DNA from: JAHFUA01 sp963733935
GTDB taxonomy: Bacteria > Acidobacteriota > Terriglobia > Terriglobales > Acidobacteriaceae
Assembly (NCBI GenBank): GCA_963733935.1
Contig: CAVTEQ010000008.1
Span: 62,001-126,000, forward strand
Length of the DNA: 64,000 nt
Direction of reading: 5' to 3'
Both the position numbers and the translations under genes were made by a program. Positions 52,563-60,784 of the stretch are shown here, piece after piece (the first letter of the stretch is position 1; each line of letters opens with the position of its first letter). The notes beneath the pieces were generated by a model. The model worked only from the letters and a program-made list of their open reading frames with translations, ran no database searches and had not been told where the DNA came from.

Positions 52563-53604
52563 TTACACGCTCTGAAACGGAAGGTCCGCTATTGTGGCCT
52601 GTACCCCGCCGACGTCGATGGTCGTCCCCGGCTCCACCGCCTCACGCCGCAGATATCCCAGCCCAATCGCCTGGCCCGAAGGCAGCACCGCCACGCTCGT
52701 AATCTCGCCCACTTCGCGCCCTTCGCGGTCGATCTTGGTACCCACGGCGGGCGCTTGGCCGTCGAACCTGAAACCGGTGAAGCCGCGATGCACCGCCCCA
52801 CGCGAGCGGATACGCTCCACGATCTCCTGCCCAATGTAACAGCCTTTGCTGAAATTGAGCGCGTGCTGTTGGGCTGTCTCTTGCGGCAGGTCGCGCTCGC
52901 GGATATCGACCCCGTAGCGCGCAATGCCGGCCGCGATCCGCCACATTTCCAGTGCCTCGGCGCCCGCGGGCGTTGCTCCCGCCGCGACCAGCGCTTCCCA
53001 CATCGCGGCCGCGTGCTCCGGCGAGAGCCAGATCACATAACCGCCCTGCAGGCTGCGGATCAGCGAGACGGTAGCATCATTCCACGTCCGATCCTCGACT
53101 TCAAGAGGCTGCAGCTCGCCAGGATCACACCCCGCGCGCTCCAGCGCCTCCTTTGACTGCGGACCCTGCAGACCCAAGGACGTGATCACGCGGTTCCCGG
53201 CTTCGGAGAGCACCACCTGGTCCATGATGATGTACTTCTTCAAGAGTTGCGTGAGCTTGTCCAGTTGCTGCGCGGTCGGTATCGATCAGGAACGACTCAC
53301 CGCGGTTGAACACAAACATATCGCCCAGAACGTGCCCTTGCACATTCAGCAGGAAGCTGTAGACGCCCTGGCCGGGGGCCAGGTCGCGAATGTTGTTCGT
53401 GACCATGCCGTTCAGCCAACGGGTACGGTCGCGGCCGGTGACCACTAATTTCGCGCGCCAGCTCAAGTCGAAAATTCCGCACCCGGTACGCAACGCCGCA
53501 AACTCTTCCTCCGGGGAAGAGAATGCAGCCGCGGTCTGCGCACCGCAGTATTCGACTTGGCGGCTCGCCGACGGGAGTTTGTTGTTCAGCGAGGTCGCAC
53601 TCAT
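52563..53604 (-). pseudogene. YgfZ/GcvT-like folate-binding protein, frameshifted
   Basis: The N-terminal half (from ATG 53604) has FAALRTGCGIFDLSWRAKLV, TGRDRTRWLNGMVTNNI, then GVYSFLLNVQGHVLGDM and ends FLIDTDR. The second half continues one base later as QQLDKLTQLLKKYIIMDQV and includes the YgfZ signature KGCYIGQEIVERI with its Cys, then GYLRREAVEPGTTI. The break is at 53268-53274, in GCGC rather than a homopolymer. Rejoined length is about 346 residues. YgfZ supports iron-sulfur enzymes through a tetrahydrofolate-like cofactor. The lesion may be an assembly error since the gene is usually kept. Confidence 0.85.
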
Positions 53605-53666
53605 GTCAAGAATCTGATTATAGCGAATGCGTAGGATTGCCGCTGCAGTTCGAGTTCCTGCCTAAA

Positions 53667-53740
53667 AACCACCACGAAGGCACAGAGGCACAGAGAAGCT
53701 TTAGATTAAGAGTTTAGTTTCTCCGTGTCTCAGTGGTTTT
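53667..53740. repeat. CACAGAG palindrome upstream of leuB
   Basis: Arm AACCACCACGAAGGCACAGA (continuing to 53697) and arm CTCCGTGTCTCAGTGGTTTT (53721-53740) are inverted, imperfect copies of the family at 43449-43518. It fills most of the gap before leuB. Confidence 0.7.
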
Positions 53741-53793
53741 CTTGGGTTCAAAAGCTGGAAAGTCGCAGTTCGAACCTGTTATGGTTCTGCGCC

Positions 53794-54837
53794 GTGACGG
53801 CCAAGAAGAAAATCGCCGTGGTTCCCGGGGATGGTATTGGCAAGGAAGTCACCGCGGAGGCGGTCAAGGTGCTGGGCGCCACCGGGGCGCCGCTCGAGCT
53901 CACACACTTCGACTGGAGCGCCGACCGATATCTGCGTGACGGCGTCACCATTCCTGCCGACGGCTTCACCATGCTGGCTCGCGATTTTGACGCCATCCTA
54001 TTTGGCGCTCTCGGCGATCCGCGTGTGCCCTCAAATATCCACGCCAAGGAAATCCTTCTGGGCATGCGCTTCAAGATGGATCTTTACGCCAACGTGCGCC
54101 CGGTCAAGCTGCTCGACGCGTCGCTTTGCCCGCTGAAAAATGTCGGTCCAGCGGACGTGGATTTTGTTGTCGTCCGCGAAAACACCGAGGGCGTGTACAT
54201 GGATATGGGCGGGGTCTTCAAGCAGGGGACGCCAGACGAGGTTGCCACGCAGGAGGACATTAATACGCGCAAAGGTGTGGAGCGCATCATCCGCTTCGCC
54301 TTCGAGCTGGCTAAGAATCAGGGCCGCAAAAAGGTGCTGATGGCCGACAAGTCAAACGTCATGACCTACGCCGGCGGGCTCTGGCAGCGGGTCTTCAAGC
54401 AGGTCGGCGAGGAGTATCCGGCGATCGAGCGCCAGCACATGTTGGTGGACGCGCTCTGCCTGCACCTGGTGCGCGATCCGCGACAGTTCGACGTGATCGT
54501 CACTAACAACATGTTCGGCGATATCGTCACCGACCTGGCCGCCGCTGTGCAGGGCGGACTCGGAATGGCCGCCAGCGGCAATATCCATCCTGGACGCACG
54601 TCGCTGTTTGAGCCGGTGCACGGCTCGGCGCCGCCGTTCGCGGGGAAGAACATCGCCAACCCTATAGGCGCGATTTTGAGCTGCGCCATGATGCTGGAGT
54701 TTCTCGGACTAAACGCCGAAGCCGAGCGCCTCAACGCCGCCGTGGTGGAGTCCATCCGCCAGAAGAGGACCACGCAAGACATCGGCGGCGGGCTCGGAAC
54801 GCGCGAGGCGGGGGACTGGATCGCGGCAAGAGTGTGA
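53794..54837 (+). CDS. leuB: 3-isopropylmalate dehydrogenase (isocitrate/isopropylmalate dehydrogenase family)
   Basis: GTG 53794 (TAKKKIAVVPGDGIGKEV) is the conserved start; the frame is open upstream through a repeat. 347 residues. Motifs: VPGDGIGKEV, GALGDPRVPSN, LYANVRPVKLL, VVVRENTEGVY with the substrate Arg/Glu, MADKSNVM with the catalytic Lys, and NMFGDIVTDLAA with metal Asp residues. HGSAPPFAGKNIANP is the NAD site. It oxidises and decarboxylates 3-isopropylmalate in leucine synthesis. leuA, leuC and leuD are absent nearby, so a related beta-decarboxylating dehydrogenase role cannot be excluded. Confidence 0.8.
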   Translation: MTAKKKIAVVPGDGIGKEVTAEAVKVLGATGAPLELTHFDWSADRYLRDGVTIPADGFTMLARDFDAILFGALGDPRVPSNIHAKEILLGMRFKMDLYANVRPVKLLDASLCPLKNVGPADVDFVVVRENTEGVYMDMGGVFKQGTPDEVATQEDINTRKGVERIIRFAFELAKNQGRKKVLMADKSNVMTYAGGLWQRVFKQVGEEYPAIERQHMLVDALCLHLVRDPRQFDVIVTNNMFGDIVTDLAAAVQGGLGMAASGNIHPGRTSLFEPVHGSAPPFAGKNIANPIGAILSCAMMLEFLGLNAEAERLNAAVVESIRQKRTTQDIGGGLGTREAGDWIAARV

Positions 54838-54841
54838 AAAT

Positions 54842-54870
54842 CCACCACGGAGGCACGGAGACACGGAGGT
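54842..54870. repeat. CACGGAG repeat arm, left flank of vapB
   Basis: CCACCACGGAGGCACGGAG followed by ACACGGAGG. It is one arm of the CACAGAG palindrome family. Its inverted partner lies not beside it but 244 bases away at 55114-55144, with the vapB gene between. Confidence 0.7.
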
Positions 54871-54879
54871 CTTGAGGAC

Positions 54880-55101
54880 TCAGCTCGGCTTCAAGTATTC
54901 GATGTGCCTTCGCCGCCGTGCCTTCTTGTAGTCATAGTTTGGGTCATAGTCGATAGTCCCGAAGAGCTCCAAGACCCGCAACTGCTCGTGATGGCGAATG
55001 TATTCTTCGAGGGCAACCCTGACGGCTTCCACCTTTGTCTTATGCGTTCCTAGCTGCCGCGCCTTCTCGATCAAAACGCCCATCTCAGAGTTTGTTCGCA
55101 T
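54880..55101 (-). CDS. Solitary VapB-type antitoxin
   Basis: ATG 55101 (MRTNSEMGVLIEKARQLG) gives 73 residues; TTG 55104 is possible. GTHKTKVEAVRVALEEYIRH is the VapB/DUF2191 core, and LELFGTIDYDPNYDYK the toxin-binding tail. Normally a PIN-domain VapC toxin gene follows. Here the next gene is the convergent leuB and no PIN sequence is visible, so the antitoxin is an orphan. The ribosome site GGAGG is part of the repeat arm that lies just upstream. Possible roles are neutralising a toxin elsewhere, or a remnant. Confidence 0.8.
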   Translation of the reverse strand: MRTNSEMGVLIEKARQLGTHKTKVEAVRVALEEYIRHHEQLRVLELFGTIDYDPNYDYKKARRRRHIEYLKPS

Positions 55102-55113
55102 CAATGATGACGA

Positions 55114-55144
55114 CCTCCGGGCCTCAGTGTCTCCGTGGTTCGTG
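55114..55144. repeat. CACGGAG repeat arm, right flank of vapB
   Basis: CCTCCGGGCCTCAGTGTCTC followed by CGTGGTTCGTG, inverted relative to the arm at 54842-54870. It provides the GGAGG in front of vapB. Confidence 0.7.
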
Positions 55145-55153
55145 TCAATAGGT

Positions 55154-55642
55154 TCAATTCCACATCGCCTGCAGCCTGCGCAGCGCGGCCCATGCCAGCC
55201 GGTACTGGCGGTTTTCCTCAATGGCACGCGCATAGCATGCTTTGGCTTTCTGCCAATCACGGCGATGCTCGTATACTCTTCCCAGGTTGAAGTGCGGATA
55301 GCAGCGGGCTTCATAGCGCGGCGCGCGGATGGCCTTTTCAAACCAGGGAATGGCCTCCTCCCACTTGTCTTGCTCAATCAGGTAAGCCCCGATATCGTTG
55401 TAGGGATTGCCGAACTCGGGATCGACGTTGATCGCCTCCAGGCAGTCCGCGATAGCGCGCTCATGGTTGCCGAGCATGGAGCAGGTCCAGCCGCGGAAGG
55501 TATACGCTTCGGCCGTGGGATAAGCTTCGATAGACTGGGTGTAGAGAGCAATGGCCTCGTCGTATTCGCCGTGCATCTGACGTTCGTAGGCCTTCTGAAA
55601 AAATTCCACGGCGAGCTGGCGGTGATCGCTTTCCAGTGGCAT
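55154..55642 (-). CDS. TPR repeat protein
   Basis: 162 residues, soluble, with about four TPR units: EFFQKAYERQMHGEYDEAIA, YTFRGWTCSMLGNHERAIAD, YNDIGAYLIEQDKWEEAIPW and HFNLGRVYEHRRDWQKAKAC. TPR proteins act as protein-binding scaffolds; the partner is unknown. It diverges from the metallopeptidase gene (20 bases between starts), so the two may share regulation. Confidence 0.88.
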   Translation of the reverse strand: MPLESDHRQLAVEFFQKAYERQMHGEYDEAIALYTQSIEAYPTAEAYTFRGWTCSMLGNHERAIADCLEAINVDPEFGNPYNDIGAYLIEQDKWEEAIPWFEKAIRAPRYEARCYPHFNLGRVYEHRRDWQKAKACYARAIEENRQYRLAWAALRRLQAMWN

Positions 55643-55662
55643 ACGCTTCGACAGGAAGAATT

Positions 55663-57222
55663 ATGAACATGGTAGTCAGGTTTGACAAACGGGCATGCCT
55701 GGCATTCGTTTTTCTCGCGCTGGTGTTGATCCTGGGCGGCGGGAGCTTGATAGCCGCCCAAACGCCATCCCAGTCCGCTCCGGCGCAAAAGCCGCCCGCG
55801 CCCGCGCCGCTGGCGCCAAACGATGATCAGAAAGCGCAGCCGCTTGAACAGCCGGAAACCAAGATCACGCCCGAACAAGCTCAGGAGCTCTTCCGCTCGG
55901 TGGACGAGATCCTGAACTTCGTCAGCAAGGACACCAAGCTGGCCATCAAGACTCCGGTCAAGCGCGAGCTGGTGGGCCGCGAGCAGGTGCGCAATTTCGT
56001 CGTTACCCATATGCAGGAGGACAAAGACGCGCAACGCCTGCAGCGCTCGGAAGCTTCCATGAAGAAGTTCGGCCTGCTGCCGCAGGATTTCGACCTGCGC
56101 AAGTTTCTCGTCGACCTGATGGAGGACCAGGTAGCCGGCTACTACGATCCCAAGACCAAGACCGTGTACCTGCTGAACTGGGTAACGGCAGAGGCGCAGC
56201 GCCCGGTGCTGGCGCACGAGTTGACGCACGCCCTGCAGGACCAGAACTTCGGCCTGGAGAAATGGCTGAAGGTGCGCGACGAGGACCCGCCGGGCAATCC
56301 CGACAATCTCGACGCCGGCCCCGACGAGGAGCAGTCGGCGCGCCAGGCCGTCAGTGAAGGCCAGGGCATGGCGGTGATGATGGACTACGTTCTCGAGCCC
56401 AGCGGCCACACCCTGGCGGACATGCCGTCCATGGGCGAGATCTTCAAGCAGAACACCCTCGACCGCGCCGGCGACTCTCCCATCTTCGCGACTGCGCCTC
56501 TGTACCTGCGCGAGATGGTGATCTTTCCCTATACCTATGGTCTCTCGTTCCTCGAGGACCTGCTCAGCCGCGGCGGCAAAGATATGGCCTTCACCGGGGC
56601 GTTCAAGAATCCGCCGCACGATACGCGCGAGATCATGCAGCCGGATTCCTATCTCGACGGCCAGCACGTCGAGCCCATGCGCCTCCCCAAGCTCTCCGAC
56701 CTGCTCAGGAAGAACTACGAGGGATACGACTCCGGCGCGGTGGGCGAGTTTGACGTGTACATCCTGTTGAAGCAGTACTCGGGCGACGACCTGGCAGATA
56801 AGCTCTCGCGTGCCTGGCGCGGCGGCGTCTATTACCTTGGCCGGAAGAAAGACGCCAAGCCGCCCAAAGCGGGCGCGCCGGTCCCCATGAGCGATCTCGG
56901 GCTGCTGTACGTTTCCCACTGGGCCACGCCCGAGGACGCCGGCTATTTCGCCAAGTCCTACAGCTTATGGCTTCCCAGGAAGTACAAATCGGTCACGCCT
57001 GTGGCGGAGCAAAAGGGGCGCGCCTGGAACACCGATCAGGGACCGGTCTCGATTGAAGTTTCGGGGAAGCGGGTGGTCGTGATGGAAGGCTTCGATCCGG
57101 CGACCGCAGCCGCACTGCGAGTGAAGCTGGTGAGCGCGGCGGCGCCGGCGTCAGGATGGATGCCGCTGCCGAGCCACGATCTCGCCACGCCCGTGTGGGC
57201 GACGCTGGGAATTCTTTACTAG
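55663..57222 (+). CDS. Exported HExxH metallopeptidase-like protein of unknown family
   Basis: ATG 55663 follows AGGAAG. 519 residues with a signal peptide (LAFVFLALVLILGGGSLIAA) and a Pro/Ala/Gln-rich linker to residue 65. VLAHELTHALQDQNF carries a zinc motif H185-E186-xx-H189, and SEGQGMAVMM at 231-240 probably supplies the third ligand (E232), as in other gluzincin-like proteins. The rest (YTYGLSFLEDLLSRGGKDM, then GEFDVYILLKQYSGDDLAD) has no assignment. Peptidase activity in the periplasm is likely but unproven. The divergent TPR gene is its only close neighbour. Confidence 0.72.
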   Translation: MNMVVRFDKRACLAFVFLALVLILGGGSLIAAQTPSQSAPAQKPPAPAPLAPNDDQKAQPLEQPETKITPEQAQELFRSVDEILNFVSKDTKLAIKTPVKRELVGREQVRNFVVTHMQEDKDAQRLQRSEASMKKFGLLPQDFDLRKFLVDLMEDQVAGYYDPKTKTVYLLNWVTAEAQRPVLAHELTHALQDQNFGLEKWLKVRDEDPPGNPDNLDAGPDEEQSARQAVSEGQGMAVMMDYVLEPSGHTLADMPSMGEIFKQNTLDRAGDSPIFATAPLYLREMVIFPYTYGLSFLEDLLSRGGKDMAFTGAFKNPPHDTREIMQPDSYLDGQHVEPMRLPKLSDLLRKNYEGYDSGAVGEFDVYILLKQYSGDDLADKLSRAWRGGVYYLGRKKDAKPPKAGAPVPMSDLGLLYVSHWATPEDAGYFAKSYSLWLPRKYKSVTPVAEQKGRAWNTDQGPVSIEVSGKRVVVMEGFDPATAAALRVKLVSAAAPASGWMPLPSHDLATPVWATLGILY

Positions 57223-57265
57223 GTGATTGCTGTCTTCAATTCGGCGTTCTTGGACCGATGTCACG

Positions 57266-57410
57266 TGAAGGGGCATGCCTTCAGGCATGCCGCAAAGCGC
57301 CGATAAGAACGCGGCTTTAGCCGCTGAGCGACGTTTTTCCCTCAGGGCCTAAAGGCCGGTTGATATGCGGCCCTTATCGGCACGGCTGAAGCCGTGCCCT
57401 TTCACTTGTG
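57266..57410. repeat. Array of four REP hairpins
   Basis: Four short stems in a row: GGCATGCCT-TC-AGGCATGCC (57272-57291), GCGGC-TTTA-GCCGC (57311-57324), GGCC-TAAA-GGCC (57346-57357) and GGCACGGCT-GA-AGCCGTGCC (57379-57398). The last recurs at 58853-58870. Confidence 0.75.
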
Positions 57411-57425
57411 TAGCTGGACACCCAC

Positions 57426-58139
57426 TTGAAACCCTGGAAGCTCCAACGCGTTCCTGAACCCGAAGTAATGGACGAGTCGTCGGAGGTCGAAGCCTACGCC
57501 TCGGCCGCGGCGCAGACCTATCTCGAGAAGATCGACCGCACCTTCGTCACCCACGTCGCGCGGCTCTTTCCCGCCGGCGACCCGCGCCTGCTCCGCGGCG
57601 TGGCTCTCGACGTCGGCTGCGGGCCGGGGCAGATTCCCATCATGATGGCCGCCCGTTGGCCCGGACTACGCATTACCGGCCTCGACGCTGCCCCTGCCAT
57701 GATCGAGCAGGCGCGCAGGGACGCATCCAGTGCAGCCGTCGCCATCAGCTTCCAGGTGCTGCGCCTCGGCCCGCACGGCGAAGCGCGGCTGCCCTTCGAC
57801 GATGCCTCGTTCGATCTCTTGACTTCCAACTCTGTGCTCCATCACGTCGCCGATCCCGTGGCTTTCTTCGACGAGATTGCGCGCGTCGCCAAGCCCGAGG
57901 GCGCGGTTCTCATCCGCGATCTCCGCCGTCCTTCGGCGGCCTCCCATCGGCTGCATGTGCGCTGGTTCGGCCGAAAATATTCAGGCGAGATGCGACGGCT
58001 GTACGAAGCATCGGTCCATGCTGCGTACACGGCGGGCGAGCTGCGGGATCTGCTGACCGAATCCCACCTCAACGACGGGCGCTCGCGCATCTTTCGTTTT
58101 CGGCGGACACACTTGGGGATCGAACGGAAGGCCGCCTAG
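57426..58139 (+). CDS. Class I SAM-dependent methyltransferase
   Basis: 237 residues from TTG 57426; no clear ribosome site, and ATG 57470 in another frame is not usable. VALDVGCGPGQIPIMMA (about residues 59-75) is the SAM-binding loop, followed by TGLDAAPAMIEQARRDA and LLTSNSVLHHVADPVAFFDE, the Methyltransf_11/25 pattern. The substrate is unknown. It stands between two REP-containing gaps and has no operon partner. Confidence 0.85.
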   Translation: MKPWKLQRVPEPEVMDESSEVEAYASAAAQTYLEKIDRTFVTHVARLFPAGDPRLLRGVALDVGCGPGQIPIMMAARWPGLRITGLDAAPAMIEQARRDASSAAVAISFQVLRLGPHGEARLPFDDASFDLLTSNSVLHHVADPVAFFDEIARVAKPEGAVLIRDLRRPSAASHRLHVRWFGRKYSGEMRRLYEASVHAAYTAGELRDLLTESHLNDGRSRIFRFRRTHLGIERKAA

Positions 58140-58152
58140 GTCCAAGTGTTTC

Positions 58153-58716
58153 TTACCGTCCGAGTATCCCCTTTTTCAGATCCTCATTGGGCGGCTTCGG
58201 CCCGAGCCACACCGAGAAGAGCACTGGGCCGAAGGCGGGAGCGGCAATGGTCAGCTTGTCTTTGCCGTTGATGGCGAGGGTCGTGCCCGTGCCTGGGACG
58301 TAAGTGAAGACCATTTGATCGCCTTCCTTGACGGGCTCGAGCGCGCCGAGCAATCGGTCGATGTCGGCCTTCATAGTCTTCCTGGCATCCGGCGAATTGT
58401 TGTTGAACGATTCGTCGAATGCATCCGCCATCTGGCTCTTGTTTGCGCCGTGCAGGAACTGCATGACGATCCGCTTGGGCGCCTCGGCCTTGATGATGGC
58501 GCTCGCATCCGACGACTTCTGCTCAAGGTAGAGCCCCGCGACGTAGACCTTCACCACGAACTTCTTTCGCCACCCGAGGCCATTGAGCACCAGCGTCGTG
58601 CCCCCGACCTGTACCGTGTCCGGCAGGGTCACCCCCGCCAGACTGCCAGCGTGTAGATCGAACATCGATGCCACCACGAACGCAACAACGGCAAGCGATA
58701 TGGCGGTCTTCCGCAT
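58153..58716 (-). CDS. Exported chalcone-isomerase-like protein
   Basis: 187 residues with a signal peptide (ISLAVVAFVVASMFDLHAG). The chalcone isomerase-like fold is visible: LVLNGLGWRKKFVVKVYVAGLYL, PKRIVMQFLHGANKSQMADAFDE and FTYVPGTGTTLAINGK, ending FSVWLGPKPPNEDLKKGILG. Bacterial members are periplasmic and bind fatty acid-like ligands; plant-type flavonoid chemistry is not expected. The gene converges on the methyltransferase (13-base gap). Confidence 0.88.
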   Translation of the reverse strand: MRKTAISLAVVAFVVASMFDLHAGSLAGVTLPDTVQVGGTTLVLNGLGWRKKFVVKVYVAGLYLEQKSSDASAIIKAEAPKRIVMQFLHGANKSQMADAFDESFNNNSPDARKTMKADIDRLLGALEPVKEGDQMVFTYVPGTGTTLAINGKDKLTIAAPAFGPVLFSVWLGPKPPNEDLKKGILGR

Positions 58717-58810
58717 GAGAACTCCCGGAGAAGCAGGATACGAGCCGAGATGCTAGCACAAGCCCGGCATTGAAACGGAGTCACGAGTCAACGTCGAGTC
58801 GCAACCCGGG

Positions 58811-58870
58811 CCGCAGGGGCTAAAGCCCGCCACTTTATTGGCGCCCTTAGCGGCACGGCGGAAGCCGTGC
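58811..58870. repeat. Pair of REP hairpins
   Basis: GGGCT-AA-AGCCC (58817-58828) and GCACGGC-GGAA-GCCGTGC (58853-58859 / 58864-58870). The second matches the last hairpin of the 57266-57410 array. Confidence 0.7.
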
Positions 58871-58967
58871 TCTGATACAAATGTTCGCTCACAAGGTCCA
58901 TTGCAGAGAGTGGCTCAAATCCCATTCTGTATAATCGCCAGTTCCGCATCACTCGCAAGGAGCGCAT

Positions 58968-59846
58968 TTGGCGCAAGCAGAGATCGGCATTATCGGGGGC
59001 AGCGGCTTGTATTCGATGCCCGGGCTCACCGATACTCGAGCCTTTCCGGTTGATACTCCCTTCGGCCCGCCTTCAGAGGCTTATGTTCTGGGCACGCTGG
59101 AGGGCCGACGCGTGGCTTTCCTGGCGCGCCATGGACGCGGTCATCACATCCTGCCCAGCGAGCTGAACTTCCGCGCCAACATTCACGGATTCAAGCAGCT
59201 CGGAGTGGAACGCATCCTGTCGATCTCGGCCGTAGGATCGCTCAAAGAGGAGCATCGGCCGCTCGACTTTGTCATCCCGGACCAATTCTTCGATCGCACC
59301 AGCAAACGCGTCTCGACTTTTTTCGGCGATGGCATCGTGGCTCACATCTCGTTTGCCGATCCGGTCTGCGCGGAAGTTTCCAGTGTGCTCGAATCGGCCT
59401 GTGGTAAGGCCGGAGTGACCGTCAAGGGCGGCGGGACGTACGTTTGCATCGAAGGCCCGCAGTTTTCGACCAAGGCGGAGTCCAACGCGTACCGCAGTTT
59501 GGGCATGGACATCATCGGCATGACCAACCTGCAGGAAGCCAAGCTGGCGCGCGAAGCCGAGCTTTGCTATGCGACCGTTGCCATGGTCACCGATTACGAC
59601 TGCTGGCATCCGGCGCACGAGTCGGTCACGGTCGAGCAGATCGTCGCCAATCTGCAGAAGAACGCGGAAAACGCGAGCACGGTCGTGCGGCACGCGGTTG
59701 CGGGAATGCCGAAGGCGCGCGGCTGCAAGTGCGGCCAGGCGCTGGCCGCGGCCATTCTGACCGACCGCGACAAGATTCCAGCTCACACCCGCCAGAAGCT
59801 AGCCCTGCTGCTCGACAAGTATCTGGGCCGGCAGGAGGGAGCGTAA
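58968..59846 (+). CDS. mtnP: S-methyl-5'-thioadenosine phosphorylase
   Basis: TTG 58968 with AAGGAG 6 bases before. 292 residues. Motifs: IGIIGGSGLYSM (phosphate loop), FLARHGRGHHILPSELNFRANI, VCIEGPQFSTKAESNAYRS and DIIGMTNLQEAKLAREAELCY, the nucleoside phosphorylase II signature; AMVTDYDCWH supplies the adenine-recognising Asp. It converts methylthioadenosine and phosphate to adenine and methylthioribose-1-phosphate. A TATAAT (58930-58935) with no clear -35 lies upstream and may be its promoter. Followed 2 bases later by a sugar kinase gene. Confidence 0.94.
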   Translation: MAQAEIGIIGGSGLYSMPGLTDTRAFPVDTPFGPPSEAYVLGTLEGRRVAFLARHGRGHHILPSELNFRANIHGFKQLGVERILSISAVGSLKEEHRPLDFVIPDQFFDRTSKRVSTFFGDGIVAHISFADPVCAEVSSVLESACGKAGVTVKGGGTYVCIEGPQFSTKAESNAYRSLGMDIIGMTNLQEAKLAREAELCYATVAMVTDYDCWHPAHESVTVEQIVANLQKNAENASTVVRHAVAGMPKARGCKCGQALAAAILTDRDKIPAHTRQKLALLLDKYLGRQEGA

Positions 59847-59848
59847 CC

Positions 59849-60784
59849 ATGGCGCTCCTGGTGGTCGGCTCCCTGGCGTTCGACAGCATCAAGACTCCGC
59901 GCGGGCACGTGGACCGCATCCTCGGCGGTTCGGCCACATATTTCTCGCTGGCCGCGAGCTACTTCACCGAAGTGCGCGTGGTGGCGGTGGTAGGCGATGA
60001 CTTCACCGCCGAGCACGAGGCGGTCTTGAAGCGCCGCGGCGTGGTCACCGATGGCATCGAGCATGTCCGCGGCAAGACGTTCTTCTGGTCGGGAGAGTAC
60101 GGCGACAACTTCAACGAAGCTAAGACCCTCGTCACCGAGCTGAACGTTTTTGAGAATTTCCGCCCGCAGATTCCGAAGCAGTATCTGGATACGGAGTTTC
60201 TCTTTCTCGCGAATATTGATCCCGTGCTGCAAGCCGGCGTACGGCGGCAGATGAAGGACACGCGCCTGGTTGGCGGCGACACCATGAATTACTGGATCAC
60301 CCGCAAGCCGCGCGAGCTGGCGGAAACTGTGAAGCTCATCGACCTGCTGCTGATCAACGACACCGAGACCAAGATGATGGCTGGCGATTCCAGCCTGCCG
60401 CGCGCCGCCAATAAAGTTCTCGCCCGCGGTCCACGCGGGCTGGTAGTGAAGCATGGCGAATACGGCGCCACCATCTTCTTTCGCGAGGGCGCCTTCGGCA
60501 TCGGGACGCACCCATTCCGCGCTCCTGCGCTGCCGCTCGACGAAGTTCGCGATCCTACCGGCGCGGGCGATTCCTTCGCCGGAGGCTTCATGGGATACAT
60601 TGCGTCGCAAGCCGAGCTGAACCGCGAGGTGCTCAAGCGCGCCATGTTCTACGGCGGCGTGATGGGATCGTTCGCCGTGGAATGCTTCGGCCCGGAGCGC
60701 CTGACGAATCTCACGCGCGAGGAGATCGATGCCCGCTTCCAGATCTTCCGCGAACTCACGCACCTGGATCACGAACGGCAGTGA
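59849..60784 (+). CDS. PfkB family carbohydrate/nucleoside kinase
   Basis: ATG 59849 after CAGGAGGGAG. 311 residues. PfkB signature 1 area is ILGGSATYFSLAAS (residues 24-37), and signature 2 is RDPTGAGDSFAGGFMGY with the anion hole and catalytic Asp241. It transfers phosphate from ATP to a sugar or nucleoside. Position directly after mtnP suggests purine nucleoside or ribose salvage. MtnP products do not need this kinase, so its substrate is open. Its stop overlaps the next start (GTGA). Confidence 0.9.
   Translation: MALLVVGSLAFDSIKTPRGHVDRILGGSATYFSLAASYFTEVRVVAVVGDDFTAEHEAVLKRRGVVTDGIEHVRGKTFFWSGEYGDNFNEAKTLVTELNVFENFRPQIPKQYLDTEFLFLANIDPVLQAGVRRQMKDTRLVGGDTMNYWITRKPRELAETVKLIDLLLINDTETKMMAGDSSLPRAANKVLARGPRGLVVKHGEYGATIFFREGAFGIGTHPFRAPALPLDEVRDPTGAGDSFAGGFMGYIASQAELNREVLKRAMFYGGVMGSFAVECFGPERLTNLTREEIDARFQIFRELTHLDHERQ

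Noticed and set aside
55378..56919. 513-codon minus-strand open frame opposite the HExxH protein
   Set aside because: It is the antisense of a gene with signal peptide and metal motif; its own translation shows no family pattern and runs into the TPR gene out of frame.
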